Positions 35,681 through 44,412 of a DNA stretch of 44,617 nucleotides are shown in pieces (the first letter of the stretch is position 1; each line of letters starts with the position of its first letter). Source of the stretch: Leeuwenhoekiella sp. (GTDB taxonomy: Bacteria; Bacteroidota; Bacteroidia; Flavobacteriales; Flavobacteriaceae). A model generated the notes under the pieces. The model was not told where the DNA came from, ran no database searches, and saw only the letters and a program-made list of their open reading frames with translations. The position numbers were made by a program, and so were the translations under genes. The stretch is taken from the NCBI GenBank assembly GCA_011050015.1, contig DRGP01000062.1, positions 1-44,617 of the forward strand, given 5' to 3'.

Positions 35681-38239
35681 TCATTTAATTGATTGAGTTC
35701 TTAACCGCAGCGCATTGGCAATCACCGAAACCGAACTAAAACTCATCGCCAGCGCTGCGATCATGGGCGATAGTAACAGCCCAAAAAATGGATACAGAAT
35801 CCCAGCAGCGATCGGGATGCCCAACGTATTGTAAATAAGCGCAAAAAACAGGTTTTCCTTGATGTTTTTCATCACTTGTTCACTCAGTTGGCGCGCTTTT
35901 ACAATACCGTGCAGATCACCTTCCACCAGTGTTATCGCAGCGCTTTCTATCGCTACATCGGTGCCGGTGCCCATGGCAATGCCCACGTTGCTTTTGGCAA
36001 GTGCCGGAGCGTCGTTGATACCGTCACCGGCCATAGCTACTTTTTTACCTTCTTGTTGCAGGCGCTCTACTTCGGCCAACTTGTCTTGCGGAAGCATTTC
36101 TGCCTTAAAATGAATAATACCCACTGCTGCCGCAACGGCTTCTGCAGTGGCGGCATTGTCACCGGTGAGCATGATCACTTCAATTCCTTTTTCCTGCAAT
36201 CTGCCAATCGCCTTTTTGCTTGTTTCCTTTATTTTATCGCCTATTACCACAAATCCGCAAACCTGACCGTTTATGGCCAAAAAAGAGACTGTTTTGCCCG
36301 TTTTTTGCTCTTTTGAAGCATTTTCCTGTAAATTTTCTGGTATTTTGGCGCTTTCTTGTTTCATCAGAGCAATGTTGCCCAGGGCAATTTTTTTGCCTTC
36401 CACAGTTCCGGTAACTCCTTTTCCGGTAACGGCTTTAAAATCGCTTGTTTCGGCCGCTTGCACCTCTTTTTCTTTGGCATAATCTACCGTGGCCTGGGCC
36501 AGCGGGTGCTCACTTAAGGTATTTAAGGAAACAATATATTTTAAAATTTCGCTTTCTCGGAAACGATCGCCCTGCACCTCAATTTTTTCGACGGAAGGTT
36601 TTCCTTCGGTGATCGTACCTGTTTTATCAATGATCAAGGTGTCTATTTTATCCAATTTCTCCAGCGCTTCTGCATTCTTGATAAGCACGCCATTCTGCGC
36701 GCCTTTGCCCACACCCACCATGACCGACATGGGCGTGGCGAGACCCAGCGCACAGGGACAGGCGATGATGAGCACCGCAATAGCATTGACCAAAGCGTAC
36801 ACATAAACCGGAGATGGCCCCCAAACGGCCCAAATCACAAAGGTCGCCACCGCGATAAGCACCACGATGGGCACAAAATAACCAGAGATTTTGTCAGCCA
36901 GTTTCTGAATGGGCGCCTGGCTGCGGCTGGCTTTGTTCACCATGTCTATAATCTGCGAAAGCAGGGTTTCAGAACCTACTTTTTGGGCTTCCATAAGAAA
37001 GGATTGGTTCCCATTTATGGTTCCACTGCGCACGGCGTCGCCTTCGTTTTTGCTCACGGGAAGTGGTTCACCGGTGATCATCGATTCATCTACCGAGGTG
37101 TTCCCCTTTGTAATCTTTCCGTCTACGGGAATTTTGTCACCCGGTTTTACGCGCAAGATATCACCAGATTCAATTTTATCAATAGCCACTTCCTGTTCCT
37201 CGCCATCCACTACTTTAACGGCTATATTGGGCGCCAATTTCAGCAATGCTTTCACCGAGGCATTCGTTTTACTGTGCGCCCGTGCCTCAAGCACTTGCCC
37301 CATCAGGACAAGGGTTAAAATCACAGTAGCCGACTCAAAATAGACATGTACATTACCGGATTCGGTCTTGAACTGGGGTGGAAAGAAATCAGGAAAAAAC
37401 AGTGCAAAAACGCTAAAAATCCATGCCACACCCGCACCGATCCCTATAAGCGTAAACATATTGAGATTCCAGGTTTTAATACTGCGGTACGCCCGTTCAA
37501 AAAACATCCATGCGGCGTAAAAAACCACGGGAATTGACAACGCCAGTTGCACCCAGTTCCAAGAATTTACCGATATCAAATCATACAACGGATTGTTGCT
37601 GATCATATCACTCATTGCGATCAAAAAAACAGGAAGTGTAAAACCCAGCGCTATCCAGAATTTTCTCAGTAGTTTTTTATAGGTTTTTTCTTCCGCGCTC
37701 AGATCAGGTGCTTTGGGGACAAGGTCCATTCCGCAAATGGGGCAGTCGCCGGGCTCGTCTTTAACCACTTCGGGATGCATGGGGCAAGTGTATTTTCCCC
37801 CGGAACTGCTGCCAGCAACAGATTTCTCTTCTACCAAATCCATTCCGCAGACGGGGCAATCGCCGGGCTGGTCGTAGGTTTTGTCGCCCTCACAGTGCAT
37901 GGGGCAATAGAATACCGCCACAGATCCCCCCTGCCCTACTTCGACAGGCTCAGCACGTCGCCGAAGGGGGAGTTTATCATCAGACTTATCACGCGCTGTG
38001 CTCCTCCCCTTGGGGGAGGCCTGGAGGGGGTTTTCATGTATGGAATATCCGCCGCCATTTTTCTGCAAAGCCTGCTGAAAAGTATTCAGGGGAATATGCT
38101 TGTCCATAGTAATTACCGCTTCTTCCGCTTCTAGATTTACCAAAACCTCTTTCACGCCTTCTACCTCAGTCAGCGTTTTTTCAACATGACCGCGGCAGCC
38201 CTGGCAGCTCATTCCGTGTATATGATATGTATGTTTCAT
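35681..38239 (-). CDS. copA: Cu+-exporting P1B-type ATPase with repeat insertion near the N-terminus
   Basis: An 852-residue copper-transporting P-type ATPase that pumps Cu+ out of the cytoplasm. An HMA domain with 'MSCQGC' (9-14) is followed by two heavy-metal-binding modules ('[12 protein letters not shown]...CPVCGM' at about 109-132 and '[10 protein letters not shown]...CPICGM' at 149-170). The catalytic core follows: 'TGE' (388-390), membrane 'CPC' (493-495), phosphorylation 'DKTGT' (537-541), 'HP' (577-578), 'LTGDN' and '[11 protein letters not shown]'. Residues about 71-104 are low-complexity and basic (with '[20 protein letters not shown]'). They are encoded by an insertion resembling the intergenic repeats just upstream; the frame stays open through it. 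Confidence 0.93.
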   Translation of the reverse strand: MKHTYHIHGMSCQGCRGHVEKTLTEVEGVKEVLVNLEAEEAVITMDKHIPLNTFQQALQKNGGGYSIHENPLQASPKGRSTARDKSDDKLPLRRRAEPVEVGQGGSVAVFYCPMHCEGDKTYDQPGDCPVCGMDLVEEKSVAGSSSGGKYTCPMHPEVVKDEPGDCPICGMDLVPKAPDLSAEEKTYKKLLRKFWIALGFTLPVFLIAMSDMISNNPLYDLISVNSWNWVQLALSIPVVFYAAWMFFERAYRSIKTWNLNMFTLIGIGAGVAWIFSVFALFFPDFFPPQFKTESGNVHVYFESATVILTLVLMGQVLEARAHSKTNASVKALLKLAPNIAVKVVDGEEQEVAIDKIESGDILRVKPGDKIPVDGKITKGNTSVDESMITGEPLPVSKNEGDAVRSGTINGNQSFLMEAQKVGSETLLSQIIDMVNKASRSQAPIQKLADKISGYFVPIVVLIAVATFVIWAVWGPSPVYVYALVNAIAVLIIACPCALGLATPMSVMVGVGKGAQNGVLIKNAEALEKLDKIDTLIIDKTGTITEGKPSVEKIEVQGDRFRESEILKYIVSLNTLSEHPLAQATVDYAKEKEVQAAETSDFKAVTGKGVTGTVEGKKIALGNIALMKQESAKIPENLQENASKEQKTGKTVSFLAINGQVCGFVVIGDKIKETSKKAIGRLQEKGIEVIMLTGDNAATAEAVAAAVGIIHFKAEMLPQDKLAEVERLQQEGKKVAMAGDGINDAPALAKSNVGIAMGTGTDVAIESAAITLVEGDLHGIVKARQLSEQVMKNIKENLFFALIYNTLGIPIAAGILYPFFGLLLSPMIAALAMSFSSVSVIANALRLRTQSIK
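37925..38030. repeat. Palindromic repeat inserted in the copA coding sequence
   Basis: About 106 bases, inside copA between its HMA and first CPxCGM module. It contains a 7-bp hairpin with a 3-base loop (38003-38009 with 38013-38019, CCTCCCC/GGGGAGG), C- and G-runs at both ends, and a 24-base segment (37939-37962) that matches 38421-38444 at 22 positions in the same orientation. Confidence 0.7.
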
Positions 38240-38271
38240 TTAATATTTTCTTTTATCATTCTTCCTTAACC

Positions 38272-38351
38272 CTTCTCGATACACGCTCCTGCCGTCGCGC
38301 ACTCGAAGTGACTTGGAGTGTCACGATTTTTCATCGGGATGTATCGAGAAG
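38272..38351. repeat. Intergenic palindromic element with 12-bp perfect inverted arms
   Basis: In the 258-base gap between copA and the permease gene, 38272-38283 (CTTCTCGATACA) and 38340-38351 (TGTATCGAGAAG) are exact inverted copies, with further partial symmetry between (ACTCGAAGTGA). It looks like a small non-coding repeat of the kind scattered in Flavobacteriia genomes. Confidence 0.7.
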
Positions 38352-38420
38352 CATTGTTCTCTGAAAAACCCAAATTCCATCTTAAACCTACAAGGAGTTC
38401 TTCAATCTTCAAGTAACACA

Positions 38421-38444
38421 CTTCGACAAGCTCAGCACATCGCC
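38421..38444. repeat. Second copy of the repeat segment found inside copA
   Basis: The 24 bases match 37939-37962 at 22 positions, differing at the tenth (A/G) and twentieth (A/G) bases. The rest of the copA insertion is not repeated here. The copy is non-coding. Confidence 0.75.
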
Positions 38445-38457
38445 TTGCAGGGTCAAA

Positions 38458-38496
38458 AATTTTTTATTTTTTATTTTTCATTTTTCATTCATCATT
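38458..38496. repeat. Low-complexity T-rich tract between copA and the permease gene
   Basis: A degenerate ATTTTT/ATTTTTC run that then becomes ATTCATCATTG. It reaches the stop codon of the permease gene (38498-38500). No function is visible. Confidence 0.6.
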
Positions 38497-38497
38497 G

Positions 38498-39727
38498 TCA
38501 ACCGTTCATTGTAAACTTTACAATAAGTCCCCCTGCAAGCCAGACATAGCAAATAAGCGCGGCATATTTCAAAATGTTCTCCAGCAACTTACTTTTTGGT
38601 GCCATTTCTTTCATGTGCATAATATCTTTCCGTTTAAAAAAGCCCAGATAAATTAAATATCCCGAAATCAACAGAAAGGCTATGTTTAAAAAGAAAGTAT
38701 AGTTGATCTCAAAATAGTTGTTTTCTGAAATGGTAACCTGCGATGGATCGGGTAAAATACTCAGAAGATCAAAGGAATAATGTAAAATCAATGAAGCGCC
38801 TATCAGTGATGTAAAAAGTAGAAAAAGGATGAAAAGCGACATTTTCCACCCGTAATATTTTGCATTGATACGCAAAATGGGAAAAACGACCAGGTCACTA
38901 AAGATAAATGCCATAACGCCGGCAAAACTCACGCCCTTGCCAAAAAGTAGCGCCGCAAGCGGAATATTACCCATAGAACCAATAAAAGTCACAAAAGCAG
39001 CCACCGGCCCTACAATAATATGCTCAAGAATCTCAAAAAAAGTAAAGTCGGTATTGCCCTGACCGCTATTTATAAAAAGCGTCTGGAAAAAAGAATCGGG
39101 AACAAAGGCCGCGACAATCCCAGCAATGGTAAAGCCCACGGTCACATCTTTCCAGACCATCTTCCACTCCATACCGTACTGCTGAGAGACTTTCGCCCAA
39201 CTTGTTTCTGACTTCATTTTCTTTTTCCAGGATTTGCTATCGTCAGTATCTTCATCTTCATCATTCTCCTTGAGGTTATTGCGTGCTTTTTCGATCAGTT
39301 TTTTGGGATTGATGAGCCGGATCAACATCCAACTGATCCCTATCAATAAAATCCCCCCGGCATATTCGCCCACTACAAACTGCCACCCTAAAAAGATCGA
39401 GATAATGATCCCCAGTTCAATCACCAGGTTTGTCGATGCCAGCAAAAAAGCTATTGACGAAATGAAACTTGCCCCTTTTTTAAAGAGTGATTTAGTAGAG
39501 GCCAAGGCCGCAAAACTGCAGGAACTACTTATAAACCCAAAAAATGTACCCAAAAGCACGCCTTTGGATTCATTTTGCCCCATGGTTTCCTGCATCTTTT
39601 TTTCGGTCACAAAAATCTGGATCATGCTGCTTATCACATAGCCCAAGGCAAAGGCCCAGAGTGCCATCCAGAAAAATCCCACTGTAGTAAACGCCGCTTT
39701 TCCCCAATGTTGTAAAAAATCGTTCAT
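38498..39727 (-). CDS. ArsP/DUF318-type permease of the copper gene set
   Basis: A 409-residue inner-membrane protein with about ten hydrophobic segments. 'GTFFGFISSSCSFAALASTK' with its SSCS signature and 'SMGNIPLAALLFGKGVSFAG' are characteristic of the permease (DUF318/ArsP, SO_0444-like) family, whose members export arsenic compounds, copper or zinc. A charged central loop (about residues 145-175, rich in Asp, Glu, Lys) divides the two halves. Its substrate is inferred from its place among copper genes; ArsP-type organoarsenical export is the alternative. It ends in a T-rich low-complexity tract shared with the following non-coding region. Confidence 0.83.
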   Translation of the reverse strand: MNDFLQHWGKAAFTTVGFFWMALWAFALGYVISSMIQIFVTEKKMQETMGQNESKGVLLGTFFGFISSSCSFAALASTKSLFKKGASFISSIAFLLASTNLVIELGIIISIFLGWQFVVGEYAGGILLIGISWMLIRLINPKKLIEKARNNLKENDEDEDTDDSKSWKKKMKSETSWAKVSQQYGMEWKMVWKDVTVGFTIAGIVAAFVPDSFFQTLFINSGQGNTDFTFFEILEHIIVGPVAAFVTFIGSMGNIPLAALLFGKGVSFAGVMAFIFSDLVVFPILRINAKYYGWKMSLFILFLLFTSLIGASLILHYSFDLLSILPDPSQVTISENNYFEINYTFFLNIAFLLISGYLIYLGFFKRKDIMHMKEMAPKSKLLENILKYAALICYVWLAGGLIVKFTMNG

Positions 39728-39780
39728 GCTTATATCATTTATTTATGCTTATTTCCAATATTTTTTCGGCATTAAAAACT

Positions 39781-40237
39781 TTAATCCAAATTATCTTTGA
39801 GTCTCATCATATAATCAATGAAATCCGATTTTCTATCCTTTGACAAAATCGCATCTTTATGAATCCAAGTATAAGAATCCAAGGGCATGTCGCCATCCTT
39901 AATTTGATTAATTATTGACCTTAACTTGCTTTTTCTTTCGCCTATCGGAAAAGGTTGACCAAATATTAAAATTAAGTTCTGACTTTCCCTCTTCAATGTG
40001 GTTCTCCAAAAACCAAGCTACGGGCTGCACCTTATTGTACCATGGATAATGGGTAGTGTTACTATGGCAATCGTAGCAAGACATCTTAATACTTTCTTCA
40101 ACAGACAGCGGCACATCATTGACCACCATAAAATCTGTTTTAGGAACAGTATTGCTGTAATTGCGCTTTGTGGGTACAAATTGAATACCCAATAATGCGA
40201 TCAACAGAACAATGCCTATGATTTTTAAAGTTTTCAC
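39781..40237 (-). pseudogene. Haem-binding domain (CxxCH) protein, frameshifted
   Basis: Family members (haem_bd, about 150 residues) have an N-terminal membrane anchor and one c-type haem. The first frame (GTG at 40237, right after the preceding stop codon) gives the anchor (3-21) and 'MSCYDCHSN' with Cys54, Cys57 and His58, then 'PWYNKVQPVAWFLENHIEEG'. It ends early after 'FSDRRKKK'. The rest of the domain continues in another frame from about 39930 ('LRSIINQIKDGDMPLDSY', 'SYTWIHKDAILSKDRKSDFI') to a stop at 39781. Removing one A from the A5 run (T5 at 39930-39934 on the plus strand) joins them exactly. A sequencing error or a recent mutation are both possible. It may pass electrons to or from the copper enzymes. 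Confidence 0.82.
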
Positions 40238-40816
40238 TTAGTTGATCTCTTGCTGCACTTTACCACAGCTTAACATCTTACTGCCATAATACGGATTCTT
40301 GACTTCATCGCTGGCACTTAACCACGTACTCCCATTGTCATACATGGGGCAAAACTGCTCGTAAAGTTTTTTATCTGTTCCTGTTATGGCCACCATATCT
40401 GTAATGTCGTTGCTCAATGTTTTAAAGTGCTCCCGCTGGTGCTCCATTGGGCTTTTAGATATATGTTCTGCCTGTTCTTTAGCGTCAACAACAATGTCCT
40501 TTAATTCGGTCTGCTCAGCACTTGAATAACTGAAGACATCAAAACCGTCAAATAGGGCAACGAGCTTACCACCAGCTTCTGCAGCGGCTTCACTATTGTC
40601 TGCAACAAGTGCGTTTTTGACAGATAAATACATAGCTACAATGGCCGTAGCTTTAGAATCCTGGGTATCATTTTTAACATCCATGCTCTTTTGAGAGGTT
40701 GGACTTTGCATAGGTGTTTTTGTGTCTTCATCTTTATTACCTTCTTTGCAGGAAATAGATAGTATTGCGGTTACGGCCAGGGCACTTGCCCATAGCATTA
40801 CTTTAACTTTTTTCAT
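40238..40816 (-). CDS. DUF3347 lipoprotein, probable copper-binding
   Basis: A 192-residue lipoprotein. The signal peptide ends at Cys23 in 'ILSISCKE', followed by a disordered linker to about residue 50 and the DUF3347 domain. The domain has helices plus a terminal metal-site-like segment with '[17 protein letters not shown]' and '[13 protein letters not shown]', whose Cys, Met and Trp positions recur in the tail of the CusB-like protein at 33408-35126. Copper binding is inferred from that shared feature and the neighbours. It directly precedes the haem-binding gene (TAA then GTG, no gap) and follows the multicopper oxidase after 36 bases. Confidence 0.87.
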   Translation of the reverse strand: MKKVKVMLWASALAVTAILSISCKEGNKDEDTKTPMQSPTSQKSMDVKNDTQDSKATAIVAMYLSVKNALVADNSEAAAEAGGKLVALFDGFDVFSYSSAEQTELKDIVVDAKEQAEHISKSPMEHQREHFKTLSNDITDMVAITGTDKKLYEQFCPMYDNGSTWLSASDEVKNPYYGSKMLSCGKVQQEIN

Positions 40817-40852
40817 TTTAAATTACTTTATTAATTAATGTAAACTCAAATT

Positions 40853-43312
40853 TTAAAATCTCAACGAAAGTCCACCACCCGCGCCAAAGCGGTTATCATA
40901 GCTTCCGGTGAGCGATAGGTTTCTTCCCAGAATATATTCCAGCCCCACTTGCCAGGTCGTTTCTTCGTCATACTCTTGATCTGTGGGGAGTTTTCCATCC
41001 CAGCCAAAATCCATTTGGTATTCATATTCCCCATAAAGTAAAATATGCGGAAAGATCATCGTTGCCTTAGAAAAACTGATCTGCGGGCGCAGTTTGGTAT
41101 CCATCCTAACATCGGCATTGATGAGCAGGGGCATTAAATAACGCACCCCGGCAATACCGGTCGTCGTAAGTTCATCAAGGCTATCCTCGATCTCGATCTC
41201 GTTCTCTACATTTACCCCGCCAAAAACCCTAAAATAATCATTGAGATAGCGCTCATAAGTAAACTCGCCCTCCAGATTTTTATTCCAGCCATACTCGCCA
41301 CGAAAGGTAAACTGGTTCCTGATATTGGTGGCGGTGGCATAGAGTTCTGTCATGTGACTTGCGGCGGTAACTTCACCCCAAGTGAATATCTGGTTGGCCT
41401 CTGAGGTCATCGTAGATAGCGGGTACATTTTTAAACGTTTGTCACGTGGCCCCTCATAACTAAAAACCCTTGCCATACCTGCATTAAGGTGGTACAGGAT
41501 GTGGCAGTGAAAAAACCAGTCTCCAGTTTCATTAGCATCAAACTCGATGACCACTTTTTGCATGGGCGCCACATCTACCGTGTGTTTAAGCGGGGAATAA
41601 TCACCGTTTTTATTGAGTACCCTAAAAAAGTGTCCGTGCAGGTGCATGGGGTGATGCATCATGGTCAAGTTGTTAAGCGTGATACGCACGACCTCGCCTT
41701 GCTTGATCTTGATCTTATCGGTTTCTGAAAGAGGAACACCATTGATGCTCCACACGTAGCGATTCATATTTCCCGTTAAGTTAAAAAGCAGCTCCTTGAC
41801 CGGTTTATCGCCCGAAAACGAAGTTTTTACCGGAGATTTTAGAAAATCGTAATTGAATTCAGGATTCCCGCCCGTTTTCATATTGTTTCCCACTACCTTA
41901 TCCTGCGGTACGATGTAACCCATTTTCATCGTGCTCATTCCCTTTTTATACTTTCCCATTTTCTTGCCTGGCATCTTATTGCCAGTACCCATTCTTTCCA
42001 TTGCCATTGTTGTGGAATCCCCCTTCATATTCATTTTATCCTGATTCATTCCGTTCATGGACATTTGTGTGGTATCTTCCGTTTTCATTTGAGAAGCATT
42101 CATTTCCATGCCTTTCATCTCGCCATTCTTATTCTTCTCCTTCATTTTATCCATGCCCATGTTATCCATGTTCATGCTATATTTTTCCATATACTTGATC
42201 GAGTCGTTTTTAGAAGGGTTGAATTTTGATGCCGGCGCACCCATTTTCATATCCATGGCCATCATTTTTTTCATCTGTTTGATAAGGTCTGGTTTTGGTA
42301 CCTTGGGCGCTTGTAGAATATCCCCCTTGCCCAAATAGGCTGTGGCTTCTCCATAACCATCTTGAGGGGTCACGCGTAGTTGAAGTTTTCCGCTTTGCGG
42401 AACGGTAACAATAAAATCATAGGTTTCGGCAACGGCTATAAGCGTTTTGTTATGCTTAACGGGCACCACATCCTGTCCATCTGCCGAAATGAGCATCGGG
42501 TCTTCCCCGCCGAAGGTTAACCAATAATATGTTGCCGCCGATGCGTTAACAAAACGTAAGCGAACCTTCTCTCCCGGTTTAAAATCCGGGTATTCCTGGG
42601 TGTTTGCCCCATTTATAAAAAACGTATCGTATAGATTGTCAGAAATAGCCATATCTGGCATACGCTGCCAGATCATTTTAAGCTTTGCACCTACAGCTTT
42701 TTGCTTGATGATCTTGTCCCAGCTCTGTATTTGGCCTTTTTTGATTAAATACCATTCATTACCCCGTTTTAAGTTTTTTAATTGAGATTTGGGGTTTTCA
42801 TCCATCCAGTCAGAAAGGGTAAGCACGAGATCTTTATCATAATCAAGTGTTTTTTCTTTGGGATTGATCTGTATCGCTCCATAAACTCCGCGTTGTTCCT
42901 GCAAACCAGCGTGGGAGTGATACCAGTAGGTGCCCGCTTGCTTAATGGCAAATTTATAAGTAAACGTCTCCCCGGGTGCTATGGGCGGAGTGGTGACATA
43001 CGGTACCCCATCATAATAATTGGGAAGGATAAGGCCGTGCCAGTGTATGGAAGTTGCTACATCCATAGTATTGGTCACATTGATAATGGCATATTCACCT
43101 TCCTCAAAAACGAGGTTTGGCCCTGGGATGCCCCCATTAATAGTCATGGCCTTTACCGCTTTACCCGTATAATTTACGGTCTGATAATCTACCGTTAAAT
43201 TGTAAGTATGCTCTGGCCAGTTGTCTTTGTTTTCTTCGTAGGTATTTGCAGTTTGTGCCTGCAGGTTAATGATACCCAATAAAAAAACAACGAGTAGTAT
43301 CAATTTTCTCAT
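40853..43312 (-). CDS. Multicopper oxidase (CopA/PcoA-like) fused to a CopB-like C-terminal domain
   Basis: An 819-residue exported protein. A signal peptide (1-19) is followed by cupredoxin domains with all four copper-site motifs: 'SIHWHGLILPNYYDGVP', 'YWYHSHAGLQEQRG', 'HHPMHLHGHFF' and 'FHCHILYHLNAGMARVF' (about 600-615). A Met-rich insert at about 347-465 ('MGMDKMKEKNKNGEMKGMEM' and similar) should bind Cu+. From about 635 to the end the sequence changes to short amphipathic strands ('QFTFRGEYGWNKNLEGEFTY', 'LTGSYDNRFGAGGGLSLRF') ending in Phe, as in outer-membrane barrel proteins, and similar to CopB. The expected role is oxidation of Cu+ to Cu2+ in the periplasm. Confidence 0.9.
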   Translation of the reverse strand: MRKLILLVVFLLGIINLQAQTANTYEENKDNWPEHTYNLTVDYQTVNYTGKAVKAMTINGGIPGPNLVFEEGEYAIINVTNTMDVATSIHWHGLILPNYYDGVPYVTTPPIAPGETFTYKFAIKQAGTYWYHSHAGLQEQRGVYGAIQINPKEKTLDYDKDLVLTLSDWMDENPKSQLKNLKRGNEWYLIKKGQIQSWDKIIKQKAVGAKLKMIWQRMPDMAISDNLYDTFFINGANTQEYPDFKPGEKVRLRFVNASAATYYWLTFGGEDPMLISADGQDVVPVKHNKTLIAVAETYDFIVTVPQSGKLQLRVTPQDGYGEATAYLGKGDILQAPKVPKPDLIKQMKKMMAMDMKMGAPASKFNPSKNDSIKYMEKYSMNMDNMGMDKMKEKNKNGEMKGMEMNASQMKTEDTTQMSMNGMNQDKMNMKGDSTTMAMERMGTGNKMPGKKMGKYKKGMSTMKMGYIVPQDKVVGNNMKTGGNPEFNYDFLKSPVKTSFSGDKPVKELLFNLTGNMNRYVWSINGVPLSETDKIKIKQGEVVRITLNNLTMMHHPMHLHGHFFRVLNKNGDYSPLKHTVDVAPMQKVVIEFDANETGDWFFHCHILYHLNAGMARVFSYEGPRDKRLKMYPLSTMTSEANQIFTWGEVTAASHMTELYATATNIRNQFTFRGEYGWNKNLEGEFTYERYLNDYFRVFGGVNVENEIEIEDSLDELTTTGIAGVRYLMPLLINADVRMDTKLRPQISFSKATMIFPHILLYGEYEYQMDFGWDGKLPTDQEYDEETTWQVGLEYILGRNLSLTGSYDNRFGAGGGLSLRF

Positions 43313-43327
43313 TTGATTTTTTTTATA

Positions 43328-43349
43328 GCCCTCTCCCTAAGGAAAGGGC
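43328..43349. repeat. Hairpin between the Csp-like and oxidase genes
   Basis: A 9-bp stem with one G-T pair and a 4-base loop. It resembles the C- and G-rich palindromes seen in copA. It lacks a T-run on the coding (minus) strand, so I do not call it a terminator. Confidence 0.5.
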
Positions 43350-43366
43350 ATTAAAAACAGTATGGT

Positions 43367-43687
43367 TTACGCTAAATACTCCGCACAGGCTTTTGCACAG
43401 GCTGCACAAGCTTCTGCGCAGTCTTTGCAATGCTGGTGGTCGTGCTTACCACATTCTTCGGCGCATTTCTCACAGGTAGACTGGCAATAGGCAACAAGCG
43501 CATTTACATGTCCATAATTACCGGCCAGTAATTTTGCTGTGGTGTCGCATACCTCTGCACAGGCGCGGTCTGTCCTGATGCAGTTTACCATCATTTTAAT
43601 ATTGTCTTCAGATAGGCAGGCATCTGCGCAATAATTGCAATGCATAACACAGTTTAACATTGTTTCGATCAACTTTGAATTCTTCAT
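43367..43687 (-). CDS. Cysteine-rich four-helix copper storage protein (Csp-like)
   Basis: A 106-residue protein with 16 cysteines spaced along helices ('LNCVMHCNYCADACL', 'CQSTCEKCAEECG', 'HCKDCAEACAACAKACAEYL'). This matches the Csp/DUF326 family, tetrameric four-helix bundles whose cysteines point inward and hold many Cu+ ions. There is no signal peptide, so it is probably the cytosolic (Csp3-like) type. I chose the ATG at 43687, since the start at 43741 adds 18 residues unlike the family. A possible promoter lies about 100 bases upstream. It is the most upstream gene of the copper run that has its own leader. Confidence 0.93.
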   Translation of the reverse strand: MKNSKLIETMLNCVMHCNYCADACLSEDNIKMMVNCIRTDRACAEVCDTTAKLLAGNYGHVNALVAYCQSTCEKCAEECGKHDHQHCKDCAEACAACAKACAEYLA

Positions 43688-43783
43688 GATTTTTGGTTTA
43701 TAATTATTAAAAAATGGTTGATAAAAATACTTCTGGACCAAACCTACAAGGAAAATTATTTAAGGTAATACTTGCAAGCTGCC

Positions 43784-43791
43784 CAAAACTA
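43784..43791 (-). promoter_or_regulatory. Putative -7 element before the copper storage gene
   Basis: The minus strand reads TAGTTTTG, matching TAnnTTTG. The -33 region is poor. An 8-bp palindrome CTTGCAAG (43771-43778) lies six bases downstream and could be a regulator site, but one copy is not strong evidence. Confidence 0.35.
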
Positions 43792-43848
43792 TTTGTTATA
43801 AAATTAGGCCTATCCCCTGAAAATCATTACTATAATTATGGCGCATAT

Positions 43849-44412
43849 CTACACAATTTGGTCTAACGCGTTTCTGGAATTTGCCTGTTGGGTTTTATAG
43901 GTCGAAAGGCTCATACCGGTTTCATTTTTAAACTGCCGGCTTAAATGATTGCTGTTGCTATAATCGAGCAGCTGACTTATTTCTGTGAAATTATATTGCT
44001 GCAGCTGAATAAGCTCCTTTACCTTTTCAATCTTTAATTTGATAAAATACTTTTCGACCGTGATTTTTTCAGTAACCGAAAAAACCTTGCTTACTTTAGA
44101 ATAGTCCTGGTTCAGCTTCCGCGAAAGGAATACCGAAAGTTTCTCGTTGCGCACCAGTGGAAGTTCTTCCAGTAGTTGAATGAGCACGATTTTAGTTTGC
44201 TCAACGATTTTTAAAGGTGTTGCTTCTATGATCGAAAAGCCATTTCTATTAATTACCCGGGCCAGTTCTTCCTCGTCGCCGGCTTTCAAATTCACTGTGA
44301 TCTCCCCCAGTTTTATATTCAAAACCTTCACCGGGATGCGTGACAACTCCTCGTTGAGCACCTTAATGCAACGGTCGCAGACCATGTTTTTTATGTACAG
44401 CGTTTTTTTCAT
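43849..44412 (-). CDS. HMA-domain/AraC-type fusion regulator
   Basis: A 187-residue protein joining a metal-binding domain to a DNA-binding domain. Residues 1-70 are HMA-like ('LYIKNMVCDRCIKVLNEEL', Cys12 and Cys15) and residues about 95-185 form an AraC-type helix-turn-helix pair ('IQLQQYNFTEISQLLDYSNS', 'HLSRQFKNETGMSLSTYK'). The obvious reading is a copper-responsive regulator of the adjacent genes. It has no AraC-type ligand cupin domain. Its start overlaps the tolC-like stop (TGATG), so it is probably co-transcribed with the pump's channel gene. Metal specificity and sign of control are inferred. Confidence 0.88.
   Translation of the reverse strand: MKKTLYIKNMVCDRCIKVLNEELSRIPVKVLNIKLGEITVNLKAGDEEELARVINRNGFSIIEATPLKIVEQTKIVLIQLLEELPLVRNEKLSVFLSRKLNQDYSKVSKVFSVTEKITVEKYFIKLKIEKVKELIQLQQYNFTEISQLLDYSNSNHLSRQFKNETGMSLSTYKTQQANSRNALDQIV

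Noticed and set aside
35876-36316. Plus-strand open frames opposite copA (several of 60-150 codons)
   Set aside because: They are antisense to a clearly conserved ATPase and show no family motifs.
39781-39996. Independent 71-codon gene
   Set aside because: Its sequence is the second half of the haem-binding domain in a shifted frame, so it is better joined to the gene at 40237.
43328-43349. Hairpin as terminator of the Csp-like gene
   Set aside because: Good stem but no T-run on the coding strand; it looks more like one of the C/G-rich repeats.
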